A DNA stretch of 64,000 nt from Pedobacter sp. R20-19 (GCF_000708265.2 NZ_JCKI01000006.1:186001-250000), one strand, 5' to 3'; shown: positions 39,912-50,289, counted from the first letter of the stretch. Translations and numbers: made by a program. The notes: a model not told the origin generated them from the letters alone.

Positions 39912-41102
39912 ATGTCGGTAATTATTGAGAAAGGTCAGCGACTTCGTGCTGATATTATCAAACATCTTTATTATAAAGGGGCTTTATCCTTAACAGACTT
40001 AAGTAAACTCACTAAAAAAAGTTTGCCTTTGGTTACTGCTATTGTAAATGGTTTAATTACAGAAGGCTATATTCTTGAGCAGGGGCTTGCGCCTTCAACA
40101 GGAGGCAGACGAGCATCAATCTACCTATTAAATCCTAATCACCGTAAATATATTGTTGCAGTTGCAATGGATCAGCTCATTACCAGGCTAACCATTTACG
40201 ACTTATCCAGGCAGGTTGTTTTACCCATAGAACATCTCGATCTGAATATGTCTGATTCTTTTACAGATGTAGATATACTGGCTGATTTTATTAATGAAAG
40301 CATTAAAAAGTCTAAAATTGACCGCAATGATATTATAGGTGTCGGGATTGGCATGCCTGGTTTTGTTAATACTGAAAAGGGTATTAATTCATCATTTCTG
40401 TTTATACAAAGTGGCGAAACATTAAGAGATTATCTTTCTGATAAAATAAATTTACCCATCTCATTAGACAATGATTCCAGTTTAATAGCCCTTGCAGAAC
40501 TTAACTTCGGTGAGGCGATAGACTTAAAAGATGTGATGGTCGTAAATATCGGCTGGGGTACAGGATTGGGCATGATTGTGAACGGACAACTTTACCGCGG
40601 CAGTCGTGGTTATGCAGGAGAATTCAGTCACATCCCTTTATCTGATAGCAATAATTTATGTGCTTGCGGTAAGAGAGGTTGTTTAGAGGTAGACACTTCA
40701 TTGCTCATTATGGCTGAAAAGGCTGAACGGGCATTGGAAGAAGGCGCAGAATCGAGCATGAAAGTTTTATTTAAGGATAAAACCAAGCATGCCAGAGATC
40801 ATTTTTTGGATGCTGTTGAAGCTCAGGATCCATTGGCTATATCTATTCTTTCCAAAGCGGCATTTCAAATTGGAAAAGGTTTATCCACCTTAATGCATAT
40901 TTTAAACCCAGAGTGTATTGTGTTGAGCGGAAGAGGAGCGAAAGTAGGCAAAATGTTTCTGCCATCTATCCAGCAGGCCATTAATCAGTTTTGCATGCCA
41001 CGTATTGCAGAACTTACAACCATAAAATTATCTACCCTGACTGATGAGGCTGAGCTTTTAGCTGCGGCAAGTTTAATGGTAGAAAATAGTCAATTCGAAT
41101 AA
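39912..41102 (+). CDS. ROK-family transcriptional regulator (NagC/XylR type) at PUL4
   Basis: This is a 396-aa regulator with start at the ATG at 39912. An upstream TTG would lie on the -7 box. An N-terminal winged helix-turn-helix (~8-70: LSLTDLSKLTKKSLPLVTAIVNGL, then GGRRASIYLLN) is followed by an actin-like ROK sugar-binding domain. VGIGMPGFVN, LDNDSSLIALAEL, GWGTGLGMIVNG and the zinc/ROK signature CACGKRGCLE are all present, with GEFSHIP giving the zinc His. It probably senses a sugar or sugar phosphate and represses or activates the adjacent susCD-GH29-GH3 genes on the same strand. The catalytic Asp of ROK kinases is kept (DND), so residual kinase activity cannot be excluded. Confidence 0.88.
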   Translation: MSVIIEKGQRLRADIIKHLYYKGALSLTDLSKLTKKSLPLVTAIVNGLITEGYILEQGLAPSTGGRRASIYLLNPNHRKYIVAVAMDQLITRLTIYDLSRQVVLPIEHLDLNMSDSFTDVDILADFINESIKKSKIDRNDIIGVGIGMPGFVNTEKGINSSFLFIQSGETLRDYLSDKINLPISLDNDSSLIALAELNFGEAIDLKDVMVVNIGWGTGLGMIVNGQLYRGSRGYAGEFSHIPLSDSNNLCACGKRGCLEVDTSLLIMAEKAERALEEGAESSMKVLFKDKTKHARDHFLDAVEAQDPLAISILSKAAFQIGKGLSTLMHILNPECIVLSGRGAKVGKMFLPSIQQAINQFCMPRIAELTTIKLSTLTDEAELLAAASLMVENSQFE

Positions 41103-41187
41103 AATAAAACTAGCCACATGAAGTAATAGAAAAATAGAGTAAATAAATAACTTATCAAATCAACTACAACCTAAACAACAAAGAATT

Positions 41188-44100
41188 ATGAAAAAAATGT
41201 ACTTAATGTGCCTAAGTATATTGTTGTTATCCCTGTTAACAATAACATCTTACGCACAAACAAACATCACCGGAACGGTGAAAGATGCATCTGGTCCTCT
41301 TCCTGGGGTCAGTATTTCCATCAAAGGCACATCCAAAGTTACCCAGACAGATGGGAACGGAAAGTTCTCTATTGCAGTAAATGCTAAAGAAACACTGGTT
41401 TTCACTGCTATTGGATATGCTAAACAAGAAATTGTTTATGGCAGTCAAACCACATTGAGCGTAACACTTAAGGAAAGTTCCAATCAATTGGATGAAGTGA
41501 ATGTGGTAACGACTGCGCTGGGTATCAAGAGACAAGAAAAATCTCTCGGATATGCCGTAAGTACAGTAACTGCCAAACAATTAACAGAAGCCGGTAACAC
41601 CAATTTTGCATCAGCATTATATGGTAAAGCCGCAGGTGTTAAAATTACCACTGCACCTGGTGGTGCCAGCAGTGCGGTAAATGTTCAGATTCGTGGTATC
41701 AACTCCATTAATTATAACCAGCAACCTTTATATGTAGTGGATGGTGTAATGATTAGAAATGATGGACAGAATGGTGCTACAGGTGCAAACAATAACAACT
41801 ATTGGGATGATCAACGTGTACGGGGTAACGGTATTTTAGATATCAATCCGGCAGATATTGAAAGTTTAACTGTTTTAAAGGGCGCAAGTGCATCAGCATT
41901 ATATGGTTCTGATGCGGCTAGTGGTGTGGTGGTTATTACGACTAAAAAAGGATCTAAAAACCGCGGACTAGGAATTGATTTCAATTACCAGGGATCGGTA
42001 GACCAGGTTGCTTTTTTACCTAATTTCCAAAATACCTATGGTCCAGGTTATGACAGAGAAACAAACGTTGCTAATGGTGCTACAGAAGAAGGTTGGATTG
42101 CGGATGCAACTTCTCCAAGTGGTTACAGGCCATATTTCAGGGCTTATGCTAATTTTGGTCCAAAAATGGAAGGCCAGCAGGTAAGATGGTGGGATGGTTC
42201 AATCCGTTCTTATTCACCTCAGCCAAATAATTACAGAGATGTTTATCAGGATGGATATACATCTAATGCAAATGTTGCCATTTCTAACCAGACTGATGCA
42301 TTGAATTATCGTTTTTCTGCATCACGATTAGATTATAAAGGAACGCAACCAGGCAATACAGGGTCAAAAAATTCATTTAACTTAAATTCAACAATCAAAT
42401 TAGCACCAAAATTATCTGCTGATGTAATTGTGAGTTATGTAAATACCAAGACCATTAACAGACCTTATCAATTAGGGCAGGTTTTGGGCTCATTCGGTGG
42501 TTTCTTTAGCCGAGCAGAGGATATGGATTTAATGAAACAAAAATATCAAACCAGTAATGGCTACAAATATTCTACTTTTGATCAAGTAGCACGTCCGGAA
42601 CCATTTGTTTATAATATCAGAGCTACAAACTTATTGGATTTCTACTGGCAACAGTTAAAAAATCAGTATACTGAAAATGAAAACAGGTTATTATCAAGTT
42701 TTACCTTAAATTATGATTTTGCCAAAAATTTAAAATTTAGGGGGCGTATTGGTAATGATTATACCAGCTTAAAAGCGGAAAACAGACAGTTCACAGAAAT
42801 TCCTAGTGCGCTAAATGGCAACACCAGTACCGGTGCTTATACCACAAACCAAGGTCAGTATGCTATATTGTATGGCGATGCATTAGTAACTTACTCCAAT
42901 AAAATTGGCGAGGACTTCGGACTTTCATTAAGCGGTGGTTACCAAGGTAGAAAAGAAAGCTATAAAGATTTAAAATCAAATACAAGAGATGGATTGGTAA
43001 CAGAAAATTTCTTCGCTTTATCAAATTCATTTAATGTTGCAGAGACTATAGAAACAAGAAAAGAGCAATTAAAATATGCTTATTTAGGGATAGCAAATTT
43101 TAGCTATAAAGATTTCCTTTTTGTAGAAGCAACCGGCAGGAGAGAGTATGTTTCTACTTTGCCTCCAGGTAATAATCAATATTCTTACTATTCCGTAAAT
43201 AGTGGTTTTGTATTTAGTGATGTTGTGAAGTTACCCTCTTTTTGGGATTATGGTAAATTAAGAGCGTCATATGGTGTGGTAGGTAATGCGCCTCCAATGT
43301 ATGAAGCCAATATTGCATATACTCAAAACTCTTTACAAACCATCAATGGTTCTGTTCCATCAATAGTTTCTGCCCGTGCATATGGTAATAAAGGATTGAT
43401 GCCCGAAAAGAAACATGAAGCTGAATTCGGTTTAGAAACTCGTTTTCTAAAAGGAAGATTAGGATTAGATGTAAGTTATTATGATAATAAAATCAAAAAC
43501 CAGATTTTACCACTAGATGTGTCATCTACAAATGGTGCGCAAAGTCAAATTGTGAACGTTGGAGAGATTGGAAATAAAGGTTGGGAAATTGCTTTAAATG
43601 CAACACCTTTAACTGGTAAATTTAGATGGGATACGCGCTTAAATTTCTCTACGAACAAATCCAGAGTGAATTCTTTAATAGATGCTAACTCAGAAATTAA
43701 TTTCTATAATTCAGATCAGGCAACAGCTAAAATTGTAGCAAGAGCAGGTGAAGATCTTGGAAACATTTATATTCGCCCACGTAAGACTGATGCAAATGGT
43801 AACTATGTGATTAATGATGATGGCTTTTACGTAATGGATAATTCTGTTTACGTCAAAGTTGGAAATATTATGCCAAAAGCTGTAGGTGGTTTTTCAAACA
43901 CATTCAGTTATGGTAACTTCTCCTTAGATTTCACTATTGATTACCGTTTCGGTGGCAAAATGATTGCACCAAACTTAAAATTCATGCGTGGAGCAGGGAT
44001 GTTAGAAAATTCGATGGAATTTAGAGATGCGGCAAGTGGCGGCTTAACATACACTGCCAATGGCAAAACCTACAATGATGGTGTTTTACTTCAAGGCGTA

Positions 44101-44454
44101 AACGAAACTACCGGGCAGCCTAATACAAAGATTCTTTCTGCAGCTGATTATTATATTACCACTTACAATTGGGGTGAAGGTTCATTAACTGAAGCAGAAA
44201 TCTTCAAAAATAACTTCATCAAGATGAGAGAAATTACTTTGGGTTACAAAATACCATCAACTTTAACAAAAAAAATTGGAATTAGTAATATGAGATTCGC
44301 TTTAATCGGCCGTAATTTATTCTACATCCACCGTACACTAAAAGATTTGGATCCTGAGGCACCACTAGGTAACAAATGGTGGTCGCAGGGTGTAGATGTA
44401 GGTTCTACCGCTGCATCAAGAAACTTTGGTTTCTCATTAAATGCAAACTTTTAA
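41188..44454 (+). CDS. SusC/RagA-family TonB-dependent receptor of PUL4
   Basis: This is a complete 1088-aa SusC-like importer. A signal peptide (~1-24, ITSYAQ) is followed by a carboxypeptidase-regulatory-like domain (~26-105) and a TALGIKRQEKSLGYAVSTV segment leading to the plug (VQIRGINSINYN, PLYVVDGVMIR, GASASALYGSDAASGVVVITTK). The barrel ends in FSLNANF. It belongs to the same subfamily as the 24330-27464 receptor. The susD gene follows after 18 bp. By neighbourhood the cargo is likely a fucose- and beta-glycoside-containing oligosaccharide. Confidence 0.95.
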   Translation: MKKMYLMCLSILLLSLLTITSYAQTNITGTVKDASGPLPGVSISIKGTSKVTQTDGNGKFSIAVNAKETLVFTAIGYAKQEIVYGSQTTLSVTLKESSNQLDEVNVVTTALGIKRQEKSLGYAVSTVTAKQLTEAGNTNFASALYGKAAGVKITTAPGGASSAVNVQIRGINSINYNQQPLYVVDGVMIRNDGQNGATGANNNNYWDDQRVRGNGILDINPADIESLTVLKGASASALYGSDAASGVVVITTKKGSKNRGLGIDFNYQGSVDQVAFLPNFQNTYGPGYDRETNVANGATEEGWIADATSPSGYRPYFRAYANFGPKMEGQQVRWWDGSIRSYSPQPNNYRDVYQDGYTSNANVAISNQTDALNYRFSASRLDYKGTQPGNTGSKNSFNLNSTIKLAPKLSADVIVSYVNTKTINRPYQLGQVLGSFGGFFSRAEDMDLMKQKYQTSNGYKYSTFDQVARPEPFVYNIRATNLLDFYWQQLKNQYTENENRLLSSFTLNYDFAKNLKFRGRIGNDYTSLKAENRQFTEIPSALNGNTSTGAYTTNQGQYAILYGDALVTYSNKIGEDFGLSLSGGYQGRKESYKDLKSNTRDGLVTENFFALSNSFNVAETIETRKEQLKYAYLGIANFSYKDFLFVEATGRREYVSTLPPGNNQYSYYSVNSGFVFSDVVKLPSFWDYGKLRASYGVVGNAPPMYEANIAYTQNSLQTINGSVPSIVSARAYGNKGLMPEKKHEAEFGLETRFLKGRLGLDVSYYDNKIKNQILPLDVSSTNGAQSQIVNVGEIGNKGWEIALNATPLTGKFRWDTRLNFSTNKSRVNSLIDANSEINFYNSDQATAKIVARAGEDLGNIYIRPRKTDANGNYVINDDGFYVMDNSVYVKVGNIMPKAVGGFSNTFSYGNFSLDFTIDYRFGGKMIAPNLKFMRGAGMLENSMEFRDAASGGLTYTANGKTYNDGVLLQGVNETTGQPNTKILSAADYYITTYNWGEGSLTEAEIFKNNFIKMREITLGYKIPSTLTKKIGISNMRFALIGRNLFYIHRTLKDLDPEAPLGNKWWSQGVDVGSTAASRNFGFSLNANF

Positions 44455-44472
44455 TCAGCTAATAAAAGAATT

Positions 44473-46068
44473 ATGAAAAAGTTAATCATAAAAGCAAGCT
44501 GTCTTTTAATTGCAATAACCACAGTAGTTGGTTGCAAAAAGGAGCTTGATGAAAAATTTAATAATCAAGAGAAAGTTCTTGATGCCAATGTAGCAGGCTT
44601 GTTTACAGGTATGTTAAATAATGATAGAGTTGCTGCAAAATACTGGAATGTACGCACCTTTTTAACACAAATGCCAGGAGTATATGCACAAACTAGCTAT
44701 ATTGGTAATGGAAATACAATATACCAGCAAAATGAGGGTTACTCTCAACAATATTGGGATGATTTCTATAGCACTGGCGGTAATGGTAGTGGTCCCTTAG
44801 CACTTTTTAGGGCAATGGAAAGAAAGTTCAACAGTCTGTCTGCTACCGATCAGGCCAATCAAAAAGTTATTTTTCAAGCAGCTAAGGTCGTATTGATTGA
44901 ACAAGCAGCAAAAATGGTTGATCTATGGGGTGATATTCCTTATTCCACTGCGGGTAGCTTAACATCAACCGATGTAATTGGCAATCCTAAATATGATGAA
45001 CAAAAAGCATTGTATACATCCTTTATTGCTGATTTAGATGCATTAGGAACCTATTTTAATACTAATACTACTACTGCTGCATTTTCAAAATCTGATATTT
45101 TATTGAAAGGAAATATGAATATGTGGGCCCGTTATGCTAATTCTCTACGCTTAAGGTTATTAATGCGCATATCCAGAACAGATGAAACTACTGCAAAAAC
45201 TGCAATTTTAGCCATGTTAGCTAATCAAAGCAATTATCCTTTAGTAGATGGTGGTAATATCGGAACTTATAATCCAGGCACTTCTGATATTTTGTTACAA
45301 CCTTTAACCAATAGCACGAGTGATTTACATGATGCATTTTTTGAGGGAAGCTGGTATGCTACAGATTACGCTTTAAATACCGTGATGTTACCTGCCAATG
45401 ATCCTCGCATCCCTGTTATCTACGATAAATTCGGACGTGGTTCTGGAACATCATTTGTGCAAAATGCTGAATATAAAGCTATGCCTATCACCTTTACTGC
45501 TGCACAACAAGAAGCTAGCTTTGCGGATTACTCTGTATTGGATTCTGCAACGTTTTTGTATAACCAAAAATTACCTGGAATCATCATTACTGCGTCTGAG
45601 GTGAATTTTATCAAAGCTGAAGCTTTTGAAAGGTGGGGAAGTTCTACAGATGCAAAAACGGCGTATGATAATGCATTAAGGCAATCGGTAACTTTCTATC
45701 ATTACTTAAACAATTTAAACCAAGGTGGTGGCTTCAAAAATGTAGCTGCTCCTGCAACTTCAGTTATAGATACCTGGGTTAATTCATCAACGGCTACTTA
45801 TACAGGTTCGTCAGCTGCAAAACTTACTCAGATTTACACCCAAAAATGGTTACACTATGGTGTATTACAATCAACGGAAGCATGGTCTGAATATAGACGG
45901 ACGGGTTTCCCTGTATTAACATTTCCAACAACAGGAAAGTTATCCGGATTTGATACACCTCCAACAAGATTAATTTATCCTGCGAAGGAAAAAACACTTA
46001 ATAGTGAAAATTATCAGGCAGTAGCTTCAAAAGATACCCGGAAAACCAAAATATTCTGGATGCCTTAG
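44473..46068 (+). CDS. SusD/RagB-family lipoprotein of PUL4, SusD-like type 2
   Basis: This 531-aa surface lipoprotein (lipobox TVVGCKKELDEKF) is a partner of the preceding SusC. It shows VDLWGDIPYSTAGSL, helical-repeat residues such as MWARYANSLRLRLLMRIS, TASEVNFIKAEAFERWG shape and TEAWSEYRRTGFPVLTF near the C-terminus, followed by PPTRLIYPAKEKTLNSENYQ. These motifs mark the SusD-like_2 group. A stem-loop with a T-tail separates it from the hydrolase genes. Confidence 0.92.
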   Translation: MKKLIIKASCLLIAITTVVGCKKELDEKFNNQEKVLDANVAGLFTGMLNNDRVAAKYWNVRTFLTQMPGVYAQTSYIGNGNTIYQQNEGYSQQYWDDFYSTGGNGSGPLALFRAMERKFNSLSATDQANQKVIFQAAKVVLIEQAAKMVDLWGDIPYSTAGSLTSTDVIGNPKYDEQKALYTSFIADLDALGTYFNTNTTTAAFSKSDILLKGNMNMWARYANSLRLRLLMRISRTDETTAKTAILAMLANQSNYPLVDGGNIGTYNPGTSDILLQPLTNSTSDLHDAFFEGSWYATDYALNTVMLPANDPRIPVIYDKFGRGSGTSFVQNAEYKAMPITFTAAQQEASFADYSVLDSATFLYNQKLPGIIITASEVNFIKAEAFERWGSSTDAKTAYDNALRQSVTFYHYLNNLNQGGGFKNVAAPATSVIDTWVNSSTATYTGSSAAKLTQIYTQKWLHYGVLQSTEAWSEYRRTGFPVLTFPTTGKLSGFDTPPTRLIYPAKEKTLNSENYQAVASKDTRKTKIFWMP

Positions 46069-46082
46069 TTAAATGATTCACT

Positions 46083-46114
46083 AATCCCAGTCACTAAAAT
46101 GGCTGGGATTTTTA
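46083..46114 (+). terminator. Intrinsic terminator or attenuator between susD and the GH29 gene
   Basis: An 11-bp stem with one G-U pair (AATCCCAGTCA 46083-46093 and TGGCTGGGATT 46100-46110), a 6-nt loop and a T-run stop 10 bp short of the GH29 start codon. It has the form of an intrinsic terminator, yet it lies inside a clear operon, so partial read-through is likely. Confidence 0.75.
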
Positions 46115-46123
46115 TATTTACAC

Positions 46124-47548
46124 ATGAATAAAAAATTACTTTTAGTTCTTGCTTTCGGGTTTTGTGCCAATCTTCTTTATGCCCAACGCAATGATATTGT
46201 AAAAGAATCTACCACTTATGAATGGCCTAAAGATCCATTGGTAAAAGAAAAGCTGGATCACTGGCAAGATAAAAAGTTCGGTATGATTATACACTGGGGT
46301 TTGTACGCCATTCCGGGAATTATCGAATCCTGGTCCATTTGCTCTGAAGACTGGATTGAAAGAGACACCACCATTTCTTATGAAGATTACAAAAAGGCTT
46401 ACTGGGATTACAGCAAGCAATTTAATCCTACCAAATTTAATCCAGAACAATGGTCGGCGGCTGGCAAGGCGGCAGGGATGAAATACCTGGTTTTTACCAC
46501 CAAGCACCATGATGGTTTCGCCATGTTTGATACCAAACAAAGTGACTTTAGTATTGCCAAAGGTCCTTTTGCCAATAACCCCAAAGCCGATGTAGCGAAA
46601 TATGTTTTTGATGCCTTTAGAAAAGATGGCTTTATGATCGGTGCCTACTTTTCTAAACCAGACTGGCACTCGCAATATTACTGGTGGCAAAAATATGCTA
46701 CGTCAGATCGAAATAATAATTACGATATCAAGAAATACCCATGGCGCTGGAATATGTTCAAAAAATTCACTTATAACCAGATCGGTGAATTAATGAATAA
46801 CTATGGAGGTATTGATATTCTTTGGCTGGATGGTGGCTGGGTTCGCCCGCTGGAAACGGTAAATGAGGAAGTGCTTTCCTGGGGTGCACCAATTCCTAAA
46901 TGGAGCCAGGATATTGATATGCCGAAAATAGCCACTATGGCGAGAAAAGCACAGCCAGGCTTGCTAATGGTAGACCGAACGGTTCATGGACCTTATGAAA
47001 ACTATCAGACACCTGAACAAAAAATTCCGGATACACAATTGGATCATCCTTGGGAAAGTTGTATGACCTTGGGTGGTGCCTGGGGTTTTGTACCGGGCGA
47101 TCAATATAAACCAGCTGCCGAAGTGGTACATAAATTGGTGGAAATTGTAGCTAAAGGAGGTAGTCTGCTTCTGGGGATAGGTCCGAAACCCGATGGAACA
47201 TTACCAAATGAAGTCACTCAAAAATTAAGTGAAATCGGGAAATGGACTTCCAAAAATGGTCAGGCCATTTACAATACCCGAATCACCAAAAACTATCATG
47301 ACGGACAAACCTGGTTTACTCAAAGCAAGGATGCGAAAAAGCGTTTTGCCATTTATTGTGTTAAAGCAGATGAGGCTGATCCAAGTGTAATAAAATGGCA
47401 TAATAATACACCCAAAAAAGGTTCTGATATTCTTCTTTTATCGACAGGTAAAAAAGTGAAATGGCAAAATGTAGGTGGCGAAATCATTTTATCATTACCG
47501 AAGCTTGAAAAAAGTGCAGCACTGGCTTTTGAATTTATTCCGCAGTAA
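46124..47548 (+). CDS. Exported GH29 alpha-L-fucosidase
   Basis: This is a 474-aa family 29 glycoside hydrolase with a signal peptide (~1-21, NLLYAQ). The N-terminal catalytic barrel carries KFGMIIHWGLYAIPG, MKYLVFTTKHHDGFAMFDT shape, and the nucleophile D236 in DILWLDGGWVRP. The C-terminal ~120 residues form a beta-sandwich. The enzyme should hydrolyse terminal alpha-L-fucose by a retaining mechanism. The acid/base cannot be fixed from sequence because it is poorly conserved, and some GH29 enzymes act on alpha-L-galactose. The GH3 gene follows after 14 bp. Together they indicate a fucosylated beta-glycan such as xyloglucan side chains or a host-type glycan. Confidence 0.9.
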   Translation: MNKKLLLVLAFGFCANLLYAQRNDIVKESTTYEWPKDPLVKEKLDHWQDKKFGMIIHWGLYAIPGIIESWSICSEDWIERDTTISYEDYKKAYWDYSKQFNPTKFNPEQWSAAGKAAGMKYLVFTTKHHDGFAMFDTKQSDFSIAKGPFANNPKADVAKYVFDAFRKDGFMIGAYFSKPDWHSQYYWWQKYATSDRNNNYDIKKYPWRWNMFKKFTYNQIGELMNNYGGIDILWLDGGWVRPLETVNEEVLSWGAPIPKWSQDIDMPKIATMARKAQPGLLMVDRTVHGPYENYQTPEQKIPDTQLDHPWESCMTLGGAWGFVPGDQYKPAAEVVHKLVEIVAKGGSLLLGIGPKPDGTLPNEVTQKLSEIGKWTSKNGQAIYNTRITKNYHDGQTWFTQSKDAKKRFAIYCVKADEADPSVIKWHNNTPKKGSDILLLSTGKKVKWQNVGGEIILSLPKLEKSAALAFEFIPQ

Positions 47549-47562
47549 ACAATTATCATCCC

Positions 47563-50253
47563 ATGAGATTAAAAACAATCATTTGTGGCGCGGTGATAAG
47601 CGTTCAGGCATTTACCATCCAAACCACATTTGCACAACATAAACCTGCTTTAAAAAGTGCAAAGCAGATGATTTATAAAAATCCCCGTGCTAAAATTGAC
47701 GATCGGGTAAAAGATCTGATGGCCAGAATGACCCCCGAAGAGAAATTTTGGCAATTGTTTATGATTCCGGGAGATGTAACTGCAGAAAACAAGGAATTAT
47801 TTAAGCACGGTATTTTTGGTTTGCAAGTAAGCGCAGCTGCTCAGGGTACTGGAAATGCACAGCAAATGTTGACCTATAATACCACTGAAGATGCCCTTTC
47901 TTTGGCCCGTAAAATAAACAAAACTCAAAAATATTTCATAGAAGAAACCCGTTTGGGGATTCCGATTATCCCATTTGATGAAGCTTTACATGGCTTGGTT
48001 AGGCAAGGTGCAACAGCTTTTCCGCAATCCATTGGTTTAGCTGCAACTTTCGATACTACATTGATGGCACGTATAGGGAATGCCATTGCAGTAGAAGCAA
48101 GGGTTAGGGGCTTACGTGATTTGCTGGCGCCAGTAATAAATATCGCTACAGATGTGAGATGGGGCAGGGTGGAAGAAACTTATGGTGAAGATCCGTATCT
48201 CACTACAGTAATGGGGCACGCATTTATGCATGCCATTGAGGCAAACAATATCATTGTTACACCCAAACATTTTATTGCCAATGTGGGTGATGGCGGCAGG
48301 GACAGTTATCCAATAGAATGGGATAAACACTATCTTGAAGAAATCCATTTTCCGCCATTTAAAGATGCAGTAAAGAATATAGGCATACGTTCCTTAATGA
48401 CTTCCTATAACAGTGTTTATGGGGTACCAGCAACTGCAAATCCATGGTTATTGACACAAAAGCTGAAAAACCAATGGGGCTTTAAAGGCTTTGTGATTTC
48501 TGATGCCGGAGCTGTAGGTGGTGCCAATGTATTGCATTTCACCGCAAAAAATTATCATGATGCCACTGCCCAGGCCATCAATGCAGGGTTGGATGTGATC
48601 TTCCAGGTGGATTATCAGCACTATAAATTGTTTTTGCCAGCATTTCTGAACGGAAGTATCCCCCAATCCAGAATTGATGATGCTCTTGCACGGGTATTAA
48701 AGGCGAAATTTGAATTGGGTTTATTTGAACATCCATATGTAGATGAAAAGAAGGCTGAACAGTCATTATTAGATGATACGCACCGCCAACTGGCTAAAGA
48801 GGCTGCTTTAAAATCATTTGTATTGTTAAAAAATGATCATCAGGTTTTGCCTTTAACTCATGGGAAGAAAATTCTGGTGCTTGGTGAAGATGCGACTGAA
48901 GCCAGGCTAGGTGGTTACAGTGGTTCTGGAAATAAGAAAGTAAGCATTCTTCAAGGTATAAAAGATATAGCAGGTGCAAATGATCAAATCAGTTACCTGA
49001 AAGGGAGTAGCAGAGCATTAAATGATCATGTTGTAGTTGATAGCATGTTCCTTTCTTCAATGGATGGTAAGGAGCTGGCGGGTTCTTATTTCAAGGGGAT
49101 TAATCTTACAGGAACTCCTGCTAAAATTAAAAGAGATCAGGTGATTGATTTCAGCTGGACTTTATACCCTCCGGATGCAGCACTTCCATTAGATGATTAT
49201 TCCGTGCGTTGGGAAGGTAAAATTACCTCACCAACAAATGCTGATCTTAACATTGGCCTGGAAGGAAATGACGGTTTCAAATTGTTTTTAGATGGTAAGC
49301 TGGTTATTGATCAATGGGATAAGCGATCATATCATCTGCAAACGGTTCCATTTCACTTTGAGAAAAATAGGGCCTATGATATTAAAGTCGAATTTTTTGA
49401 AGCCAAGGGGAATGGAAAGGTGAAATTGGTTTGGGATTATGGTATTCAAAAATCTGATGAGCTTGAAAAAGCTGTAAAAGCAGCTAAATCAAGTGATGTA
49501 ATCGTGATCGTGGCAGGAATAAAAGAAGGTGAATTTTTGGATCGGGCCATGCTTAATCTGCCCGGCAACCAGGAAGAATTGATTCATGAACTGGCTCAAA
49601 TAGGTAAGCCAATGGTGGTGGTTCTAACGGGTGGCAGCGCCATTAATATGCAAAACTGGTACCACAATGTATCTGCCATTCTGAATGTCTGGTATCCAGG
49701 AGAAGCTGGTGGAACTGCTGTTGCCGAAACACTTTTCGGAAAGTCCAATCCATCAGGAAAACTACCCATTACGTATCCGGTTCATGAAGCACAACTGCCT
49801 TTGGTGTATAACCATAAACCTACCGGCCGTGGCGATGATTACAATAATTTAAGTGGTGAGCCTATATTTCCCTTTGGATACGGCCTAAGTTATACACAAT
49901 TCAGTTACAGTAACCTTAAAATTGATCGCAAAAATATTTCGAAAAATGAAACTGCCCGGGTAAGTTTCGAACTAAAAAACACTGGTAATTATGATGGAGA
50001 TGAAGTGGTGCAATTATATATGCGACCATTGCTAAGTGATTTAGCTCAGCCTGTTTTGGCATTGAGGGCTTTTGAAAGAGTGCACTTAAAAGTGGGTGAA
50101 AGCAAAGTAGTTTCTTTTAAGGTAGATCAAGAAGTGCTTCAAACTTTAAACACTGAAAATGTTTGGCGTGTGGCTTCAGGCGAATACCGGATCATGATTG
50201 GTTCATCCAGCAAAGCGCTTTATTTGAAGGAGAATATTGCTGTAAAGCCTTAA
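47563..50253 (+). CDS. Exported GH3 beta-glycosidase with PA14 insert
   Basis: This is an 896-aa family 3 glycoside hydrolase with a signal peptide (~1-24, TTFAQ). The N-terminal barrel (~45-390) includes LGIPIIPFDEALHG, WGRVEETYGEDPYL, VTPKHFIAN and the nucleophile D314 in GFVISDAGAVGG. A PA14 domain (~505-627: DYSVRWEGKITSPTNADLNI shape, GNDGFKLFLDGKLVID) is inserted in the C-terminal alpha/beta sandwich. A fibronectin III-like domain ends the protein (SFELKNTGNYDGDEVVQLYM). PA14 inserts in GH3 narrow the active site and favour small oligosaccharides. It is probably a beta-glucosidase, although beta-xylosidase is possible. A hairpin after the gene closes PUL4. Confidence 0.92.
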   Translation: MRLKTIICGAVISVQAFTIQTTFAQHKPALKSAKQMIYKNPRAKIDDRVKDLMARMTPEEKFWQLFMIPGDVTAENKELFKHGIFGLQVSAAAQGTGNAQQMLTYNTTEDALSLARKINKTQKYFIEETRLGIPIIPFDEALHGLVRQGATAFPQSIGLAATFDTTLMARIGNAIAVEARVRGLRDLLAPVINIATDVRWGRVEETYGEDPYLTTVMGHAFMHAIEANNIIVTPKHFIANVGDGGRDSYPIEWDKHYLEEIHFPPFKDAVKNIGIRSLMTSYNSVYGVPATANPWLLTQKLKNQWGFKGFVISDAGAVGGANVLHFTAKNYHDATAQAINAGLDVIFQVDYQHYKLFLPAFLNGSIPQSRIDDALARVLKAKFELGLFEHPYVDEKKAEQSLLDDTHRQLAKEAALKSFVLLKNDHQVLPLTHGKKILVLGEDATEARLGGYSGSGNKKVSILQGIKDIAGANDQISYLKGSSRALNDHVVVDSMFLSSMDGKELAGSYFKGINLTGTPAKIKRDQVIDFSWTLYPPDAALPLDDYSVRWEGKITSPTNADLNIGLEGNDGFKLFLDGKLVIDQWDKRSYHLQTVPFHFEKNRAYDIKVEFFEAKGNGKVKLVWDYGIQKSDELEKAVKAAKSSDVIVIVAGIKEGEFLDRAMLNLPGNQEELIHELAQIGKPMVVVLTGGSAINMQNWYHNVSAILNVWYPGEAGGTAVAETLFGKSNPSGKLPITYPVHEAQLPLVYNHKPTGRGDDYNNLSGEPIFPFGYGLSYTQFSYSNLKIDRKNISKNETARVSFELKNTGNYDGDEVVQLYMRPLLSDLAQPVLALRAFERVHLKVGESKVVSFKVDQEVLQTLNTENVWRVASGEYRIMIGSSSKALYLKENIAVKP

Positions 50254-50289
50254 TGATGAATACGTATGCTAAGCTAGAGGAGAATCGAT

